Notes: generated by a model not told the origin, from the letters alone. 64,000 nt of DNA from Fremontodendron californicum (GCA_030761205.1 JAULJL010000027.1:7817001-7881000); one strand, 5' to 3'; counted from the stretch's first letter, positions 10,508 through 20,778 are shown. A program made the numbers and translations.

Positions 10508-11155
10508 ATGGAAAGCACTTCGTCCCAGCGCATTAAAAAAATTTGTGTCTTTGGAGGTGCTTATCCAGGGAAAAATAACATATTCGCTGATGAAGCCATA
10601 AGAGTTGGAGTAATATTTGCCCAACAAAAGATCCACTTGATTTATGGAGGCGGTAGTACGGGTTTAATGGGAGCAGTCGCTACAGCAGCACACGCCGGAG
10701 GAAGTCCAGTTCTAGGAATCGTGCCAAAACTATTCACAGATTTTTGTGGACCTACCGTGGGTAAGGAAATACAAGTCTGGAGTATCCCTGAACGGATAAC
10801 AATCATGTACCATTCTGCCGATGCATTCATTGCCTTACCAGGAGGTCTGGGTACATTGGAAGAAATAGCTTGCGTGGCTTCTTGGTCATCTTTGGTCACA
10901 AATAAGAAACCCATTGGTTTGCTTAATATTAATGGTTATTTTAGTAATTTACTTTCATATTTAGATAATGCTGTGGATAATGGATTCATGTTTTCAGAGG
11001 CAAGGAGAACCATAATTTCTGCTACAACCATTGAAGATTTACTCAAAAAGCTACAAGCTTATGAGTGTTTATCTGCTACGGTTGTTTCGCAAACGCTCGG
11101 AAAAAGAAAAAGAGATATGGACGAGCAAGGAGTGGATTGCACTTTGTCTTTGTGA
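10508..11155 (+). CDS. LOG-like: LOG-family cytokinin riboside 5'-monophosphate phosphoribohydrolase inside an LTR retrotransposon
   Basis: A 215-aa intronless ORF, full length for the LOG family (about 200-220 aa). LOG enzymes cleave ribose 5'-phosphate from cytokinin nucleotides and release active free-base cytokinin in one step, in cytosol and nucleus. Visible signatures: N-terminal KICVFGGAYPGK (residues 10-22; the family usually has CVFCGS), the nucleotide-binding YGGGSTGLMG (46-55), a conserved Arg at R96, and PGGLGTLEE (111-119), where E118 is the second catalytic residue. KPIGLLNINGYF (134-145) and the C-terminal helices are also present. A basic KRKR sits at 199-202. Plant LOG genes normally have several introns; this copy has none and lies in sense between the integrase tail and the polypurine tract, so it was probably captured from a spliced mRNA. 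No stop or frameshift is seen. Enzymatic activity is inferred. Confidence 0.93.
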   Translation: MESTSSQRIKKICVFGGAYPGKNNIFADEAIRVGVIFAQQKIHLIYGGGSTGLMGAVATAAHAGGSPVLGIVPKLFTDFCGPTVGKEIQVWSIPERITIMYHSADAFIALPGGLGTLEEIACVASWSSLVTNKKPIGLLNINGYFSNLLSYLDNAVDNGFMFSEARRTIISATTIEDLLKKLQAYECLSATVVSQTLGKRKRDMDEQGVDCTLSL

Positions 11156-12969
11156 CATTATCTAACATTTTGCTTGTTGTGTCTCAGTTATAATAAGTGG
11201 TTAGCAACCTCTGCAGGTAATATCTCCTAAATTCTACCTTTAAAATTTGACATTAGGGACAATGTCATATTTTAGTAGGGGGTAAGGGACATATTTTGCT
11301 AAAAAAAAAAAAAAAATTTGTTGTGTTTTAAGACATTTAGAAGTATTCATTCTGAACAAGGTCTGAGTAAGGGAGACTTGAGACATACCTTGTCAGTTTG
11401 ATTTAATCTTCTTCTTCAAAAAAACAAAAAAAAAAAAAAAAAAAAAAAAAAAAGCATGTTTAGACTTAGTGTGTTTTTTTTTTTTTTTTTAGTTACTTTC
11501 AATACAATGATGAGATATGAATTGCATAAGTCTAAAACAGATTTATTAGTGAGAAGATTTTCATGAGAATTGAGCTTGATGTCAACCTTTTTATGAGCCA
11601 ATGTTAATATGATATGTTGATTGAGAAAGAAGCATGTTTAGACTTAATCTGACTTGTATAATCATCTTTGTGAGTTTTTGAGCCTATAATGATTGATGCA
11701 TTATACAAATCAATCTAATTTCTTTCTTGAGTGCTCTTATGATTACATGATTCTCTAGAACTTGCTTTAAACCGTTTGAGACTATATTGATACATGTGAC
11801 AACATGAATATGATAGAGGCATTAGGATTATAACCAGAGCCAAACAGCCATCCATTATTAATGTTCTAAGAGAACATCCCCACTAGTGAGCCAATTTGAG
11901 CCTACATTAAATATGCTGTTTTATTGGTAACCACAACTTACACCTAGCCTAAATATACTTATATCCTTACCCTTGTTCTAAAGATGGATTATATATTTTG
12001 AGACATATTGCAAAAAACAAGGGATATTTTTAGTTGAAAATTTGGGTTAGAAACAAAAGATAAGTGTGGGGGAAGAAAAGAAAAGAAAAAGTCAAGAGAA
12101 AAAGAAAGGGATCATTGTTAAATACATTCCCATATTCAAAAAAAAAAAAAAAAAAAATTCTTCTCTTGAACTTCTAGTTAAAGTAAAGAAAAAGATGTTA
12201 CAAAGTTGGTTAGAATGAAGCAAAGGCTCAACATGAATATTTAGCCTATGTGACTATGTACTTGTAAAGAGTTTTGAGAAGTTTCTTTGTATGATCTTAT
12301 TATGTCTCTAAACTTTATGAACTCTTTGGAACCTTTGTGATATCTTTATCCTTTTGTTCTTCAACCACATTACAAACCCCTTGGCCCTATTACAACCTTG
12401 ATTAAAGACCTCTTGATTTATGAAGTTGCATGATCTTTTAGTGGAGAATAGGTGGACAAGCAAGCATATGGTAGAACTATTTTCATGAGATTGATTGAGT
12501 GTAAACACTTTACCACTACTTTAAAGAGTGAAAATCATGAGAGTATCCCATGTGAGAGGTTGAAATTAAGTTGAATATGAACTATTTTGATTGAAATATG
12601 TTATGTTAATATTGGCTTAACTCATTTATTTACATTCAAGCATGATTTTTTGTGAAATTCTTTGAGCTATTGATTAGTTTACAAGACTTGTTCAAAGATT
12701 GTCTCGAATTTATATTGAAAGGATTAGGAGTAAATATTTTTAGTGTATGTAGTTTACTTATATTTTAGTTTTTCAATGTTTGTGGGTATCGTTCTAGCAA
12801 ACCCTCACGAGACTAAACTCGTCCACTAGGGACACCTAGGGGTTTAAAGGCTTGTGTCACATGCTAAGTGCCACCGTGATTTCCTACGAAAATGGATTAG
12901 ATTAGATTTTCTTTTTTTATTATTATTATTTTTTTTTATTGAGTCGTTGCTAGGGACTAGCAACAATCT
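11156..12969 (+). other. Non-coding 3' internal region of the gypsy element
   Basis: No coding potential is seen. It contains AGTAGGGGGTAAGGGA near 11273 and AAGTGTGGGGGAAG near 12062, G-rich tracts resembling the polypurine tract, as often found 3' of integrase in Athila/Tat elements. It also has several A or T homopolymers (11301, 11418-11453, 11467-11490, 12138). The stretch just before the polypurine tract, with GTCGTTGCTAGGGACTAGCAACA (a near-palindrome, about 12944-12966), is conserved in style in related plant elements. Confidence 0.6.
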
Positions 12970-12982
12970 AAGTATGGGGGTG
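12970..12982 (+). other. Polypurine tract
   Basis: AAGTATGGGGGTG immediately before the 3' LTR, where plus-strand DNA synthesis would be primed. Position and G-run fit plant gypsy elements. Confidence 0.8.
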
Positions 12983-14475
12983 TGATAACTCGTATAATTA
13001 TATAGTTTTTAGTTATGTTTTATTATTGTTTTGTGTCAAATACGAGTTATTATTGTTTAGTCTAATTGTGTTTATGATCTTTTATATTTTTGAGTAATTT
13101 GGTGTTTTTCACAAGTTTCTTTGAATGATTTCAGATTACTAGAATTAAGGGCAAATCCAGTTCAGTTCCAGTTCCGACACCTTTTGCCATATCAGCTATA
13201 TCTCGAGTTTCACTGAAGCAATAAGGCTGAACTTTGTATCCCTGCAAATCTAAGAGGCATATCTATCTTTTTCATGTTTTACACTTCTTGAAACGGAGTC
13301 GTTTTCCCTAGCTAAATCGACCATCAAGTTGGCTGATGTGCAATGACGTCTGTTCTGCACCGTTTTGGTATTTTGACCATATCTTCCGATCCACGTGCGC
13401 AAATGATCTGATTCCAACGGCTATGGATCCGTAACTGATAGGGGTATATTTTTCTAGAAGACCATTTTATCAGATCGAGCCTCCAACATTGACAAAATCG
13501 ACCATCAAGCTGGCTGATCAGAATTGTCATACAATATGACGAAAATTGTTAGAAAAATGCACCCACCTATTATACCTACCTTTGAAATTTGTAAAGCTTG
13601 TCTCTTGTCATTTAGCCCTCCAAAATGTGTATAAATAGAGGGCCTTGGATGAGTATTGGGAGACATTATACATTGGTAGGATATTAGCCTTTGTAGTAAA
13701 ATTCTCTAAGTTTTCTTCTTCTTTCCTTTCTCTAGTTTTCTTTTTTTTATTTACTTATGCTTCTTACATTTCTTTTCATTTTATTCATATCTAGTATGTG
13801 TTGCTAATCATATTGTTGAGGTGATGAGGTGAAGCTCTTGGTAAATGCTAAGGTTAGTCTCTTAAACATGAGCTAAAATGAATCATCATTTATAAACACT
13901 AGTATAGATAATATTTTCTTTTGGTTTAAAATCATACTTGCAAAGTAGAGATCTTGATTCATTATTGACAATGAAAATGGCACAGTAAATGCTTGGTTTC
14001 ATAACCTTGATTTGTTGTAGACATATACCTTGGCATAAGGAATGCTTGGACTCTTTTTATGAGTTTTGAGGACACCAAATGAACATAATATCATATGCTA
14101 TGGACGTTGGACTGAATTGCTAAACCTTCCGATTGGAACCTCCCTTATGTGTGGATTTCAATTGTGTAATAAAACAAGATTAATCTTAGCATAACACCAA
14201 GAGTGGATTCTCTAACCTCAACATCCTTTCTTATTGTTTTTTTTATATCTTGTTTAATTGTTTTTATGTTATTTTGTTTATTTTGTTCTCTAATATTTTG
14301 TTTATCTTATTTTGTTGTTGATTCCCTAATATCTTGTTTACTTTCTTTGTCTTATATATTTATAAACTTATACTTATTAATACGCTTCCCTGTGGTTCGA
14401 CCTCGGACACCCGAGAATTTATTACTTGAACATAACCTGCACTTGGGTTTACAACTCTTAATTGAGTTTCCATCA
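12983..14475 (+). repeat. 3' LTR (1493 bp)
   Basis: Same length as the 5' LTR with two substitutions found by direct reading (13249, 13388). Two differences in 1493 bp is 0.13 percent divergence. With an assumed 1.3e-8 substitutions per site per year this is about 50,000 years, so the insertion may still be polymorphic. Confidence 0.97.
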
Positions 14476-15141
14476 ACCTTTTACTTTCAGGAGATAGCAT
14501 TTTAAACCACAACTTTGTTATATTCATATCTGTAATACTAGAACTGAAATGACCGCACAAATGATCAAAGACTACCTGTCGAATATCTTGTTTCTCAACC
14601 AATATGTCGTTGTGCATCAGCTTCTCCACATTATTACGCTTTTCCTTATTCTAGCAGTAGCATGAAAAAACTTGGTATTTTTATCCCCACATTGCAATCA
14701 ATTTATCCGCGATTTTTGCTTCCATTGCAACTCCTCCATCCTGAACAACCTCCACAACTAAGAAGTTAGAATAAATTTACTCTATTTGTCATCATCTGTC
14801 ACCACTCCCTCTACCCACTTAGTGTCAATATCCGCTAATTCTTTCTCTACAATTCTGATACGATCCTCAAGTGTATTTCTTTTACTTCTTAGCCAATTCT
14901 TTATAACACTCTTTAAATTCCGAAATTTTGACTATGCACTGCCTGTTTTTTCCTTCTCCCACGCCTCCATTATGACCTTATCAAAATCATCCTCCAAGAA
15001 CCAATGATCGTAAAAGCGAAAAGGTAATGGGCCCCAATCCATTTTTTCAGACATCAAACAGATGGCATTATGATCTGATAGAAAATTTGGCAATCTTTGC
15101 ACAGAAATATCCGGAAAGTGGTTCAGCAAATTAGGTGTCAA
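14476..15141 (-). mobile_element. LINE-A, 5' fragment (end of endonuclease and linker)
   Basis: Continuation of the LINE at 3666-5310, interrupted by the gypsy element; it begins with the duplicated ACCTT (14476-14480). At 15141-14932 the minus strand reads the endonuclease end with LPNFLSDHNAICLM and WGPLPFRFYDHWF, then in shifted frames the linker (SRINWLQCGDKNTKFFHA near 14690) up to LWFKMLSPES at the insertion point. Beyond about 15141 the similarity stops, so the LINE lacks its 5' end. Several stops are present. Confidence 0.85.
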
Positions 15142-15670
15142 TAAAACTTATTTACATAAAATTCTTTTTAAATTAATTAATCAGTTGTAACTATAAGTAA
15201 TATGATATATTAAATAATACAATCCTCTTAAAAATCGATTTTTCTCCTTTTTTTTATATATATAGATTAACAAAAATTTCAGTCATTCTTAATTTTTAAT
15301 TTAATTGGTAATGCTTCTAATAAATCAACATTTATTTCAATTCATTTATATTTAAAATATTAAAAAGATAAAATTATCCATTTAAAATCAAAATAAAATT
15401 AAAAACTACAAAAGATATGCTTATCTAATAATTATCATGACTAAGAACAACAAACAAAATCCTCATATTTCATCCAAATTGAAATTATTCTTTTTATTAT
15501 TTTCAAAATGAATCCTATTTCTAAAGTTGTACTCCATCTTCCTCTTATAATTTTTAGAGAATAATGTGGTTATTTTCTATAGATGATAATTTTGATTTTT
15601 TTATTGAGTAATTTTAGTGTATTTGAATTTTGATTATAATTTTATTTTTATTTTTTTGGAATGCAAACAG
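15142..15670. other. AT-rich intergenic DNA
   Basis: I see no gene, structured RNA or clear repeat ends in this stretch between LINE-A and the B3 exon relic. Confidence 0.5.
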
Positions 15671-15765
15671 AAAGAAGCAGAAACTCATATCCCAGAACTA
15701 GAAGCAAGAGATGGGATCTCTGTTGCCATGGAAGACATAAGAACATCTCGTGTTTGGAACATGAG
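15671..15765 (+). pseudogene. ABI3-like fragment: Orphan exon of an ABI3/VP1-type B3 transcription factor
   Basis: A 95-bp stretch bounded by an intact splice acceptor (ATGCAAACAG at 15661-15670) and donor (AG|GTATTC at 15766) encodes 31 codons beginning KEAETHIPELEARDG and ending TSRVWNM. This is the second B3-domain exon of ABI3/FUS3-like seed regulators (normally KKEAE-hLPeLEARDGIS...MEDIGTSRVWNMRYRFW). One change, Arg for Gly in MEDIRTSR, is visible. The flanking exons (VGNLGRIVLPK before, RFWPNNKSRMY after) are absent within several hundred bp on either side. It is an isolated genomic exon with intron edges, so it was probably moved by DNA-level capture, not by reverse transcription. Confidence 0.8.
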
Positions 15766-16030
15766 GTATTCTAAAATTTAACTTGATAATGCTATTTTTT
15801 ATATGATTTTTTTCCAAGTCATATTTTTTTCCTCTTTATGAAGTATGTATCCACTTAAAAATACAAGTGCACATATTAGAGTTAATTCGATTTTTTAAAA
15901 AAATTTAACATTTACTATTATTATAATAAAAAGTCTCGTGCATCGCATAGGTTAAAAAAACTAATTTATATTTATTATATAGAAACCTAGAATACTTAAC
16001 CTTAAAACCTAATATAAAATACAGAAAATA

Positions 16031-16260
16031 TTAACCAGTACCTAGTGGTACTGGTTAAGATGACATATATATAGAAAGAAAAGTGTAATTAATGCATCAC
16101 TTTTTAATGTATTAAATACAAAAAAAAAAATCCTAAATAAGTAAATAAATAATCCTTAACTGGTGCTTTTTAATTCAGTAAAAGTAATGTATTAAATAAA
16201 TAAATAAATCTTAAAGAGGTAAATAAATAATTCTTAACTGGTGCTATAGGCACCAGTTAA
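16031..16260. repeat. Two perfect hairpins with CCAGT-type arms
   Basis: At 16031-16058 TTAACCAGTACC and its reverse complement flank TAGT. At 16234-16260 TTAACTGGTGC and its reverse complement flank TATAG. Between them GTAAATAAATAATYCTTAACTGGTGC occurs twice. The arms look like remnants of inverted-repeat transposon ends; no target duplication was identified. Confidence 0.6.
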
Positions 16261-17010
16261 ACGGTTTATTTTGTAAAAACCTAAAACACTTAATTAATAA
16301 TGAGCATATTTATTGTCCAAAATCCAAAATATATATGTATATATATATATTATAAAAACCTAAAATACTTAACCAATAATGTGCATATTTAATATTCAGA
16401 ATTTAATTATATATATTTTATAAAAATGTAAAATACTTAATCATTAATGAGCATACTTATTATTCATAATCCAATTATATATAGATTAAAATATAATTAA
16501 TATTTGAAAATATTAAAATTAATATAATAAACCTTTTCATATTTTATATTTTTTCTTGTTAAATATTTATTTTTAAATTATTAATTGATAAATTAATATT
16601 TTTTGTAATTATTGTATATAACCTTAACTTTATGGAACTTTTCTAATCTTCTTCTATTTTTTTATTAATATTAATTCAATGAAAAAAATAATTAATACTT
16701 ACAAACATACATTGAAGTTAATATGATAACTTATCATATTCTTATTTTTTTTATTTAAATTGATTTATTCATAAGGGTAAAATATTTAATATTTATATTT
16801 ATTGTGTAGAAATCCAAAACACTTAAAAGATAAAAGATAAAATATTTATATTTATTTTATAAAAAATATAAAACACTTAATCTTTAATAAACATATTTAT
16901 TGATTAGAATCTAATTAATATATTTTATTAAGCCTAAAACATTTAATCATTAATTAGTATATTTATCGTTTTTTTTTTTGGCCAAGGTATATTTATTGTT
17001 TAGATCTAAT
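16260..17010. repeat. Degenerate tandem array, unit about 75-110 bp
   Basis: A phrase of the form TAAAAACCTAAAACACTTAA, followed by TWATGAGCATATTTATTGT and TCCAAAATCTAATTATATAT, recurs at about 16275, 16350, 16425, 16805, 16865 and 16925 with many substitutions. It reads as an old minisatellite or an internally repeated AT-rich transposon. Confidence 0.5.
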
Positions 17011-19078
17011 TATATATAGATAAGTTAATACTTAAGTAAACCATACAACAAAAACTTTGATATTTTGATTCTTGTGAATAATATTTCGAGAGTAAAATTT
17101 TAAATGTACTAAATCGATATAAAAAAGATTAAAGCCTATAAAATTAAGAAAGAGAAATTGCAATATTGAAAATCGAACTCCAATCTTATGAAAAATCATC
17201 TCTTAAAAAAAAAAAGAACAAATATTTTGAGCTAAGACTTAGTTTACGACACTTTGTTACATATAGGTTATCTTTTCTAACTTAGGAAATCGAGCTACAG
17301 TTATATGCTATTATAATCTCCAACATGCTTCCATTACCATATGCATATAAGCAAAGCTTTGTTTGTTGGGCTTAAAAAGCTTGGGCAATTATATTCAAAC
17401 TTTATTACGGTAGCCAAAGTTTAAACATCGGGGTCGGGCAACTTATTTTGAACAGCCTTTAATACTTTTATAAAAAAAATGATTAAAAATATTAAGCTTC
17501 TATGTTTTGAATTTTGATATACTGGAAAGTGGAAACATTATAATGGCAATTTACTTTATTATATTTTTTAGGAATAACTACAATTAAATTATTATCTTTT
17601 ATAATTATTCAATCACAATAAAAAAAAGAATGTGCAAAATTTATATGGAAGTCATATATATATATATATAATAAGAGTCCGCTTAATTAAAAATTATTTA
17701 TTTATCATTTTGAGAATTTCTTTTGCATTTAATATTTTTTTACTGAATTTAAATAAAAAATAATACATTAATTATATATTTTTTTATGTATATTATTTTA
17801 ATCAATACCACTAAACAATGATTAACATTTTCAGTAAATCTCTATACAAACCATTATTGTGATTAAATAATTTTTCATGAACAAAAATAAGTAAAACATG
17901 GATGTTAATCCTGTGCAACATGTTGGATATAGACTTGTTCATGGTTGAGTCGAGTAGAGGCTCGAATCTTTTTCACATCCTTTACTCAAGCTGGAGTTGG
18001 GCTTAATCGGCCCATAAGACAAAATCATTATTTAAAATTTTTTTTATTTATATATTTTTATAATTAAATTTAAATAATTTTGTATTTATTAATAAATAGT
18101 AATTCAGATAGGACCGAACGGATAACTCGACTTTTGTACCGGTCTACTTGAATACCAAGTCCAGATAATAAAACTTTGGATTCAACTATGATTCTCACTC
18201 TAATTAAAAAATAGACTTGACTTTGATTGAGTTTCAATTTTTTTTTTATTTTAAAATTTGTAATTAAGTTTTTATAGTTTAACATAATTGTTAGATTTGA
18301 TAATTAGTGTATTTGTATCATGTTCATATTATTTTTACTTGTTATAAATATATTTATAGTGTTATGTATTTATATAGATTTTGACACGTTATAATTAATG
18401 TTATATAGATTTTGACACATTAATGTATTCGTGTTGTGTTTATGTTATTTTTTCGTGTTATGTTATTTTTTATATCGTACTTTAATTTTTTTTTCATATC
18501 ATTTTCGTATCGTATCCAAAATTATCAAATCTAATTTAAGTTAAAATCAAACTCTTCACGTAGCAAATAGCAATACATCAAAAAATATATATCTTTTTTG
18601 TCAATATTAATATATCTGTCTTTATTATATGCATAAAATATATACTAGTATATATATAATTTTTATATTAAGGATTATTTATACTATTATAATGTAAATG
18701 ATTAAGTTAATTTACGAGTCAAGTGATATCAACTCAATTAATGAATTTATCAAAAACTCAAATAAAATAAAATAAAAAAATAATCTAAAGGTATTTATGT
18801 CTTTTTATTTTTATAAAAAAACATATTTTTTAAAAAAACTACTCACTCTCACTCTCACTCTCACTATCATATTTTTATTTTTATAACTTCTTCTTCGCTT
18901 TTATTTATTTTTTTCAAAATTATCTATCCATTAAGTAATTTTTTGTTTTAAAAAATTATTTTCTTCAGACTGTATCAAAATCTAATTAGAAAAAAAAAAA
19001 AAAAAACAGAAGACAAAAGTACAGTGTCATAAATAAAATTGCCTTCTCTGAACTTTGCAAGTTGCAACTTGGAGTTTC

Positions 19079-19084
19079 TATAAA
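19079..19084 (+). promoter_or_regulatory. Probable TATA box of PDX1.2
   Basis: TATAAA within CTATAAATTTAA, 213 bp upstream of the PDX1.2 ATG, followed by pyrimidine/A-rich leader sequence. A start of transcription near 19110 is expected. Confidence 0.5.
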
Positions 19085-19122
19085 TTTAATTCCCCACCGA
19101 CTAAAACTAAACCCACACCTTT

Positions 19123-19145
19123 GAATCTTCATGAAACTTCTCGAA
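19123..19145 (+). promoter_or_regulatory. Five-unit perfect heat-shock element
   Basis: GAA-TTC-GAA-TTC-GAA, each triplet separated by exactly 2 bp: five contiguous inverted nGAAn units, an optimal binding site for trimeric heat-shock factors. It lies 147 bp before the PDX1.2 ATG and about 40 bp after the TATA-like box, so it may be in the leader. Arabidopsis PDX1.2 is known to be heat-induced through HSFA1 factors. The ATG at 19131 inside the element would open a 10-codon upstream ORF (19131-19163) if transcribed. Confidence 0.75.
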
Positions 19146-19291
19146 CTAACCAAACACCATTAGCCAGCCCCTCTTTTATCCCCTCCCAGTCTCCCACCCT
19201 TCAATCATCAAACAGCAAAACTCAAAACTAAGGAAACCGAAATACGCTTCTGCTACTTCCATTGAAGCAAATCCACAAGCATCTGGCAGCC

Positions 19292-20209
19292 ATGGCAGAT
19301 GACGGAACCGTAACACTCTACAACAACACGGCCATCACCGACGCCAAGAAAAATCCAGTCTCAATCAAAGTGGGCCTGGCCCAAATGCTCCGTGGCGGCG
19401 CCATTCTCGAAGTCTCAACCCTCAACCAAGCCAAAATTGCCGAAGAAGCAGGCGCTTGTTGTGTAGTCCTCACCGAACCCAACCGCCAAGGCATTTCACG
19501 GATGCCGGATCCTTCTCTCATCAAACAAATAAAACGCGCCGTTTCAATCCCCATCATGGCTCGTTCCCGCATCGGCCATTTCGTCGAAGCCCAGATACTT
19601 GAACGAGTCGGAGTCGATTACATTGACGAAAGCGAGGTTTTAGCCATAGCTGATGAAGATAATTTTATTAACAAGCATAATTTTAGATGCCCTTTTGTTT
19701 GCGGCTGCAAGAACCTTGGCGAAGCGTTAAGGAGAGTTAGAGAAGGAGCTGCCATGATTAGAACGCAAGGGGACTTGTTAGGCACTGGTAACATTGTTGA
19801 AACGGTTAAAAATGTCAGGTCTGTAATGGGTGAAATTAGGATTTTAAATAACATGGATGAAGATGAAGTTTTTGCATTTTCGAAGAAAATTGCTGCCCCT
19901 TATGATTTGGTTGCTCAAACTAAGCAAATGGGGAGACTGCCAGTGGTGCATTTTGCTGCTGGTGGAATTGTGACTCCGGCAGATGCTGCATTGATGATGC
20001 AGTTAGGGTGTGATGGTGTTTTTGTTGGATCAGAAGTGTTTGATAACTGCTCTGATCCGTATAAGCGTGTTCGGGGAATTGTAGAGGCAGTTAGGCATTA
20101 TAATGATCCTCATGTTTTGGTCGAGAATAGTTGTGGATTGGAGGAGGAGATGGCGGGGCTTAATGTTAGTGAGGAAAGGATGGAACAGTTCGGAGAAGAA
20201 GGAGCTTGA
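19292..20209 (+). CDS. PDX1.2: PDX1.2, non-catalytic pyridoxal 5'-phosphate synthase subunit (pseudoenzyme)
   Basis: Intronless 305-aa SOR/SNZ (PdxS) family protein; PDX1 proteins build the dodecameric synthase core that makes vitamin B6 (PLP) in the cytosol. The ATG at 19292 (MADDGTVTLYNNTAIT) gives the family N-terminus; the upstream in-frame codons lack an ATG. The TIM-barrel sequence is intact, but the catalytic residues are replaced: E40 for the family Asp, R91 (IMARSRIGH) for the Schiff-base lysine that normally stands in MAKARIGH, and Q159 (IRTQGD) for the second lysine of IRTKGE. R157 is kept. The same substitutions define Arabidopsis PDX1.2, which has no activity itself but joins and stabilises PDX1.1/1.3 complexes, notably under heat. 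The expected role here is regulatory, supported by the heat-shock element upstream. Confidence 0.95.
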   Translation: MADDGTVTLYNNTAITDAKKNPVSIKVGLAQMLRGGAILEVSTLNQAKIAEEAGACCVVLTEPNRQGISRMPDPSLIKQIKRAVSIPIMARSRIGHFVEAQILERVGVDYIDESEVLAIADEDNFINKHNFRCPFVCGCKNLGEALRRVREGAAMIRTQGDLLGTGNIVETVKNVRSVMGEIRILNNMDEDEVFAFSKKIAAPYDLVAQTKQMGRLPVVHFAAGGIVTPADAALMMQLGCDGVFVGSEVFDNCSDPYKRVRGIVEAVRHYNDPHVLVENSCGLEEEMAGLNVSEERMEQFGEEGA

Positions 20210-20325
20210 TCAAGTAATGCATCTTTTTTTCTTGATTGTTGTTGTTGTTGAGAATATGTGTCTTGTTTTTTTTCCTTATGCTGTTGTTTTTGTTTTGCTA
20301 AGGTTATGTTTTAGATATGCTGTAT

Positions 20326-20476
20326 TTTTGTATGTTGAACTCTTTGAGGATATAATACAGAAATGAGCTAGAATAAGTTGGTTAATCGGTCTGTTAGCAT
20401 AATTTTGTATGTTGAACTCTTTGAGGATATAATACAGAAATAAAATAGAATAAGTTGGTTAATCAGTTTGTCAACT
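20326..20476 (+). repeat. Tandem duplication in the PDX1.2 3' region
   Basis: A unit of about 75 bp beginning TTTTGTATGTTGAACTCTTT is repeated at 20326 and 20403 with few differences. Both copies contain AATACAGAAAT and AATAAGTTGGTTAATC, so it duplicates the likely 3'-UTR end of PDX1.2. Confidence 0.85.
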
Positions 20477-20596
20477 GTTTATGTAATGATTTTTTTTTTT
20501 TCTCACTACTTAATTGTTGATGAGATTGATTCAGTGGTTAGTTGCTATTGAGTAATTACAGATCCATAGTGTAGCCAAACTGATGACTGCCCTTGT

Positions 20597-20778
20597 CTAT
20601 GTTGGCCCGGCTCTTTATTTTTCTTGAAAAACCCGTGTCTGATGCATATTCAGACATGGGTATGGGATATGACCCTCCAAGGACCCTCTGAATACGTGGA
20701 AAAGTACAGAAAAAACTGAACATATCCGTGTCGGACATATACCAGTATGACACTCACACCGGAGTCCGAATAACATAG
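20597..20778 (-). mobile_element. hAT-like MITE, family M1 copy A
   Basis: About 182 bp with ends CTATGTTRRC... and ...AACATAG and an exact 8-bp target duplication GCCCTTGT (20589-20596 and 20779-20786). Its core carries CCGTGTCGGACATAT and CCCGTGTCTGATGCATATTC. Copies B (24085), C (24771) and D (62661) share core and ends. Eight-bp duplications and short inverted ends suggest a hAT-derived MITE. Confidence 0.8.

Larger units (their letters stand above)
5311..14475 (+). mobile_element. Young non-autonomous Ty3/gypsy LTR retrotransposon carrying two cargo genes
   Basis: A complete 9165-bp element: 5' LTR 5311-6803, primer site 6810-6827, gag-protease-integrase-tail ORF 7047-9608, virus-like nucleic-acid-binding ORF 9601-10137, LOG cytokinin-activation ORF 10508-11155, polypurine tract 12970-12982, 3' LTR 12983-14475, flanked by ACCTT. 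The LTRs are equal in length and differ at only two sites I could find (5577 G vs 13249 T; 5716 T vs 13388 G), so insertion is recent. Reverse transcriptase, RNase H and the integrase core are absent, so it must use enzymes of a relative. The tRNA-Asp primer site and the style of gag and protease point to the Athila/Tat side of plant gypsy; the exact lineage is inference. It sits inside LINE-A, whose frame resumes on both sides. Confidence 0.95.
15766..19078. other. Long AT-rich intergenic stretch with degenerate repeats
   Basis: No gene seen. It holds two hairpins (16031-16058, 16234-16260), a degenerate tandem array (16260-17010), a diverged dispersed repeat with TTTTGACACGTT and CGTGTTGTGTTTATG (about 18290-18540; related stretches at 25135-25280 and 60750-61260), and a short CACTCT microsatellite at about 18840-18868. 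Confidence 0.5.

Noticed and set aside
11416..11601. 61-aa minus ORF with a phenylalanine run
   Set aside because: Translation of A/T homopolymers in the non-coding 3' part of the gypsy element.
16260..17010. CRISPR-like or centromeric satellite array
   Set aside because: Repeats are too diverged, irregular and few; the genome is a plant's and no array structure is present.
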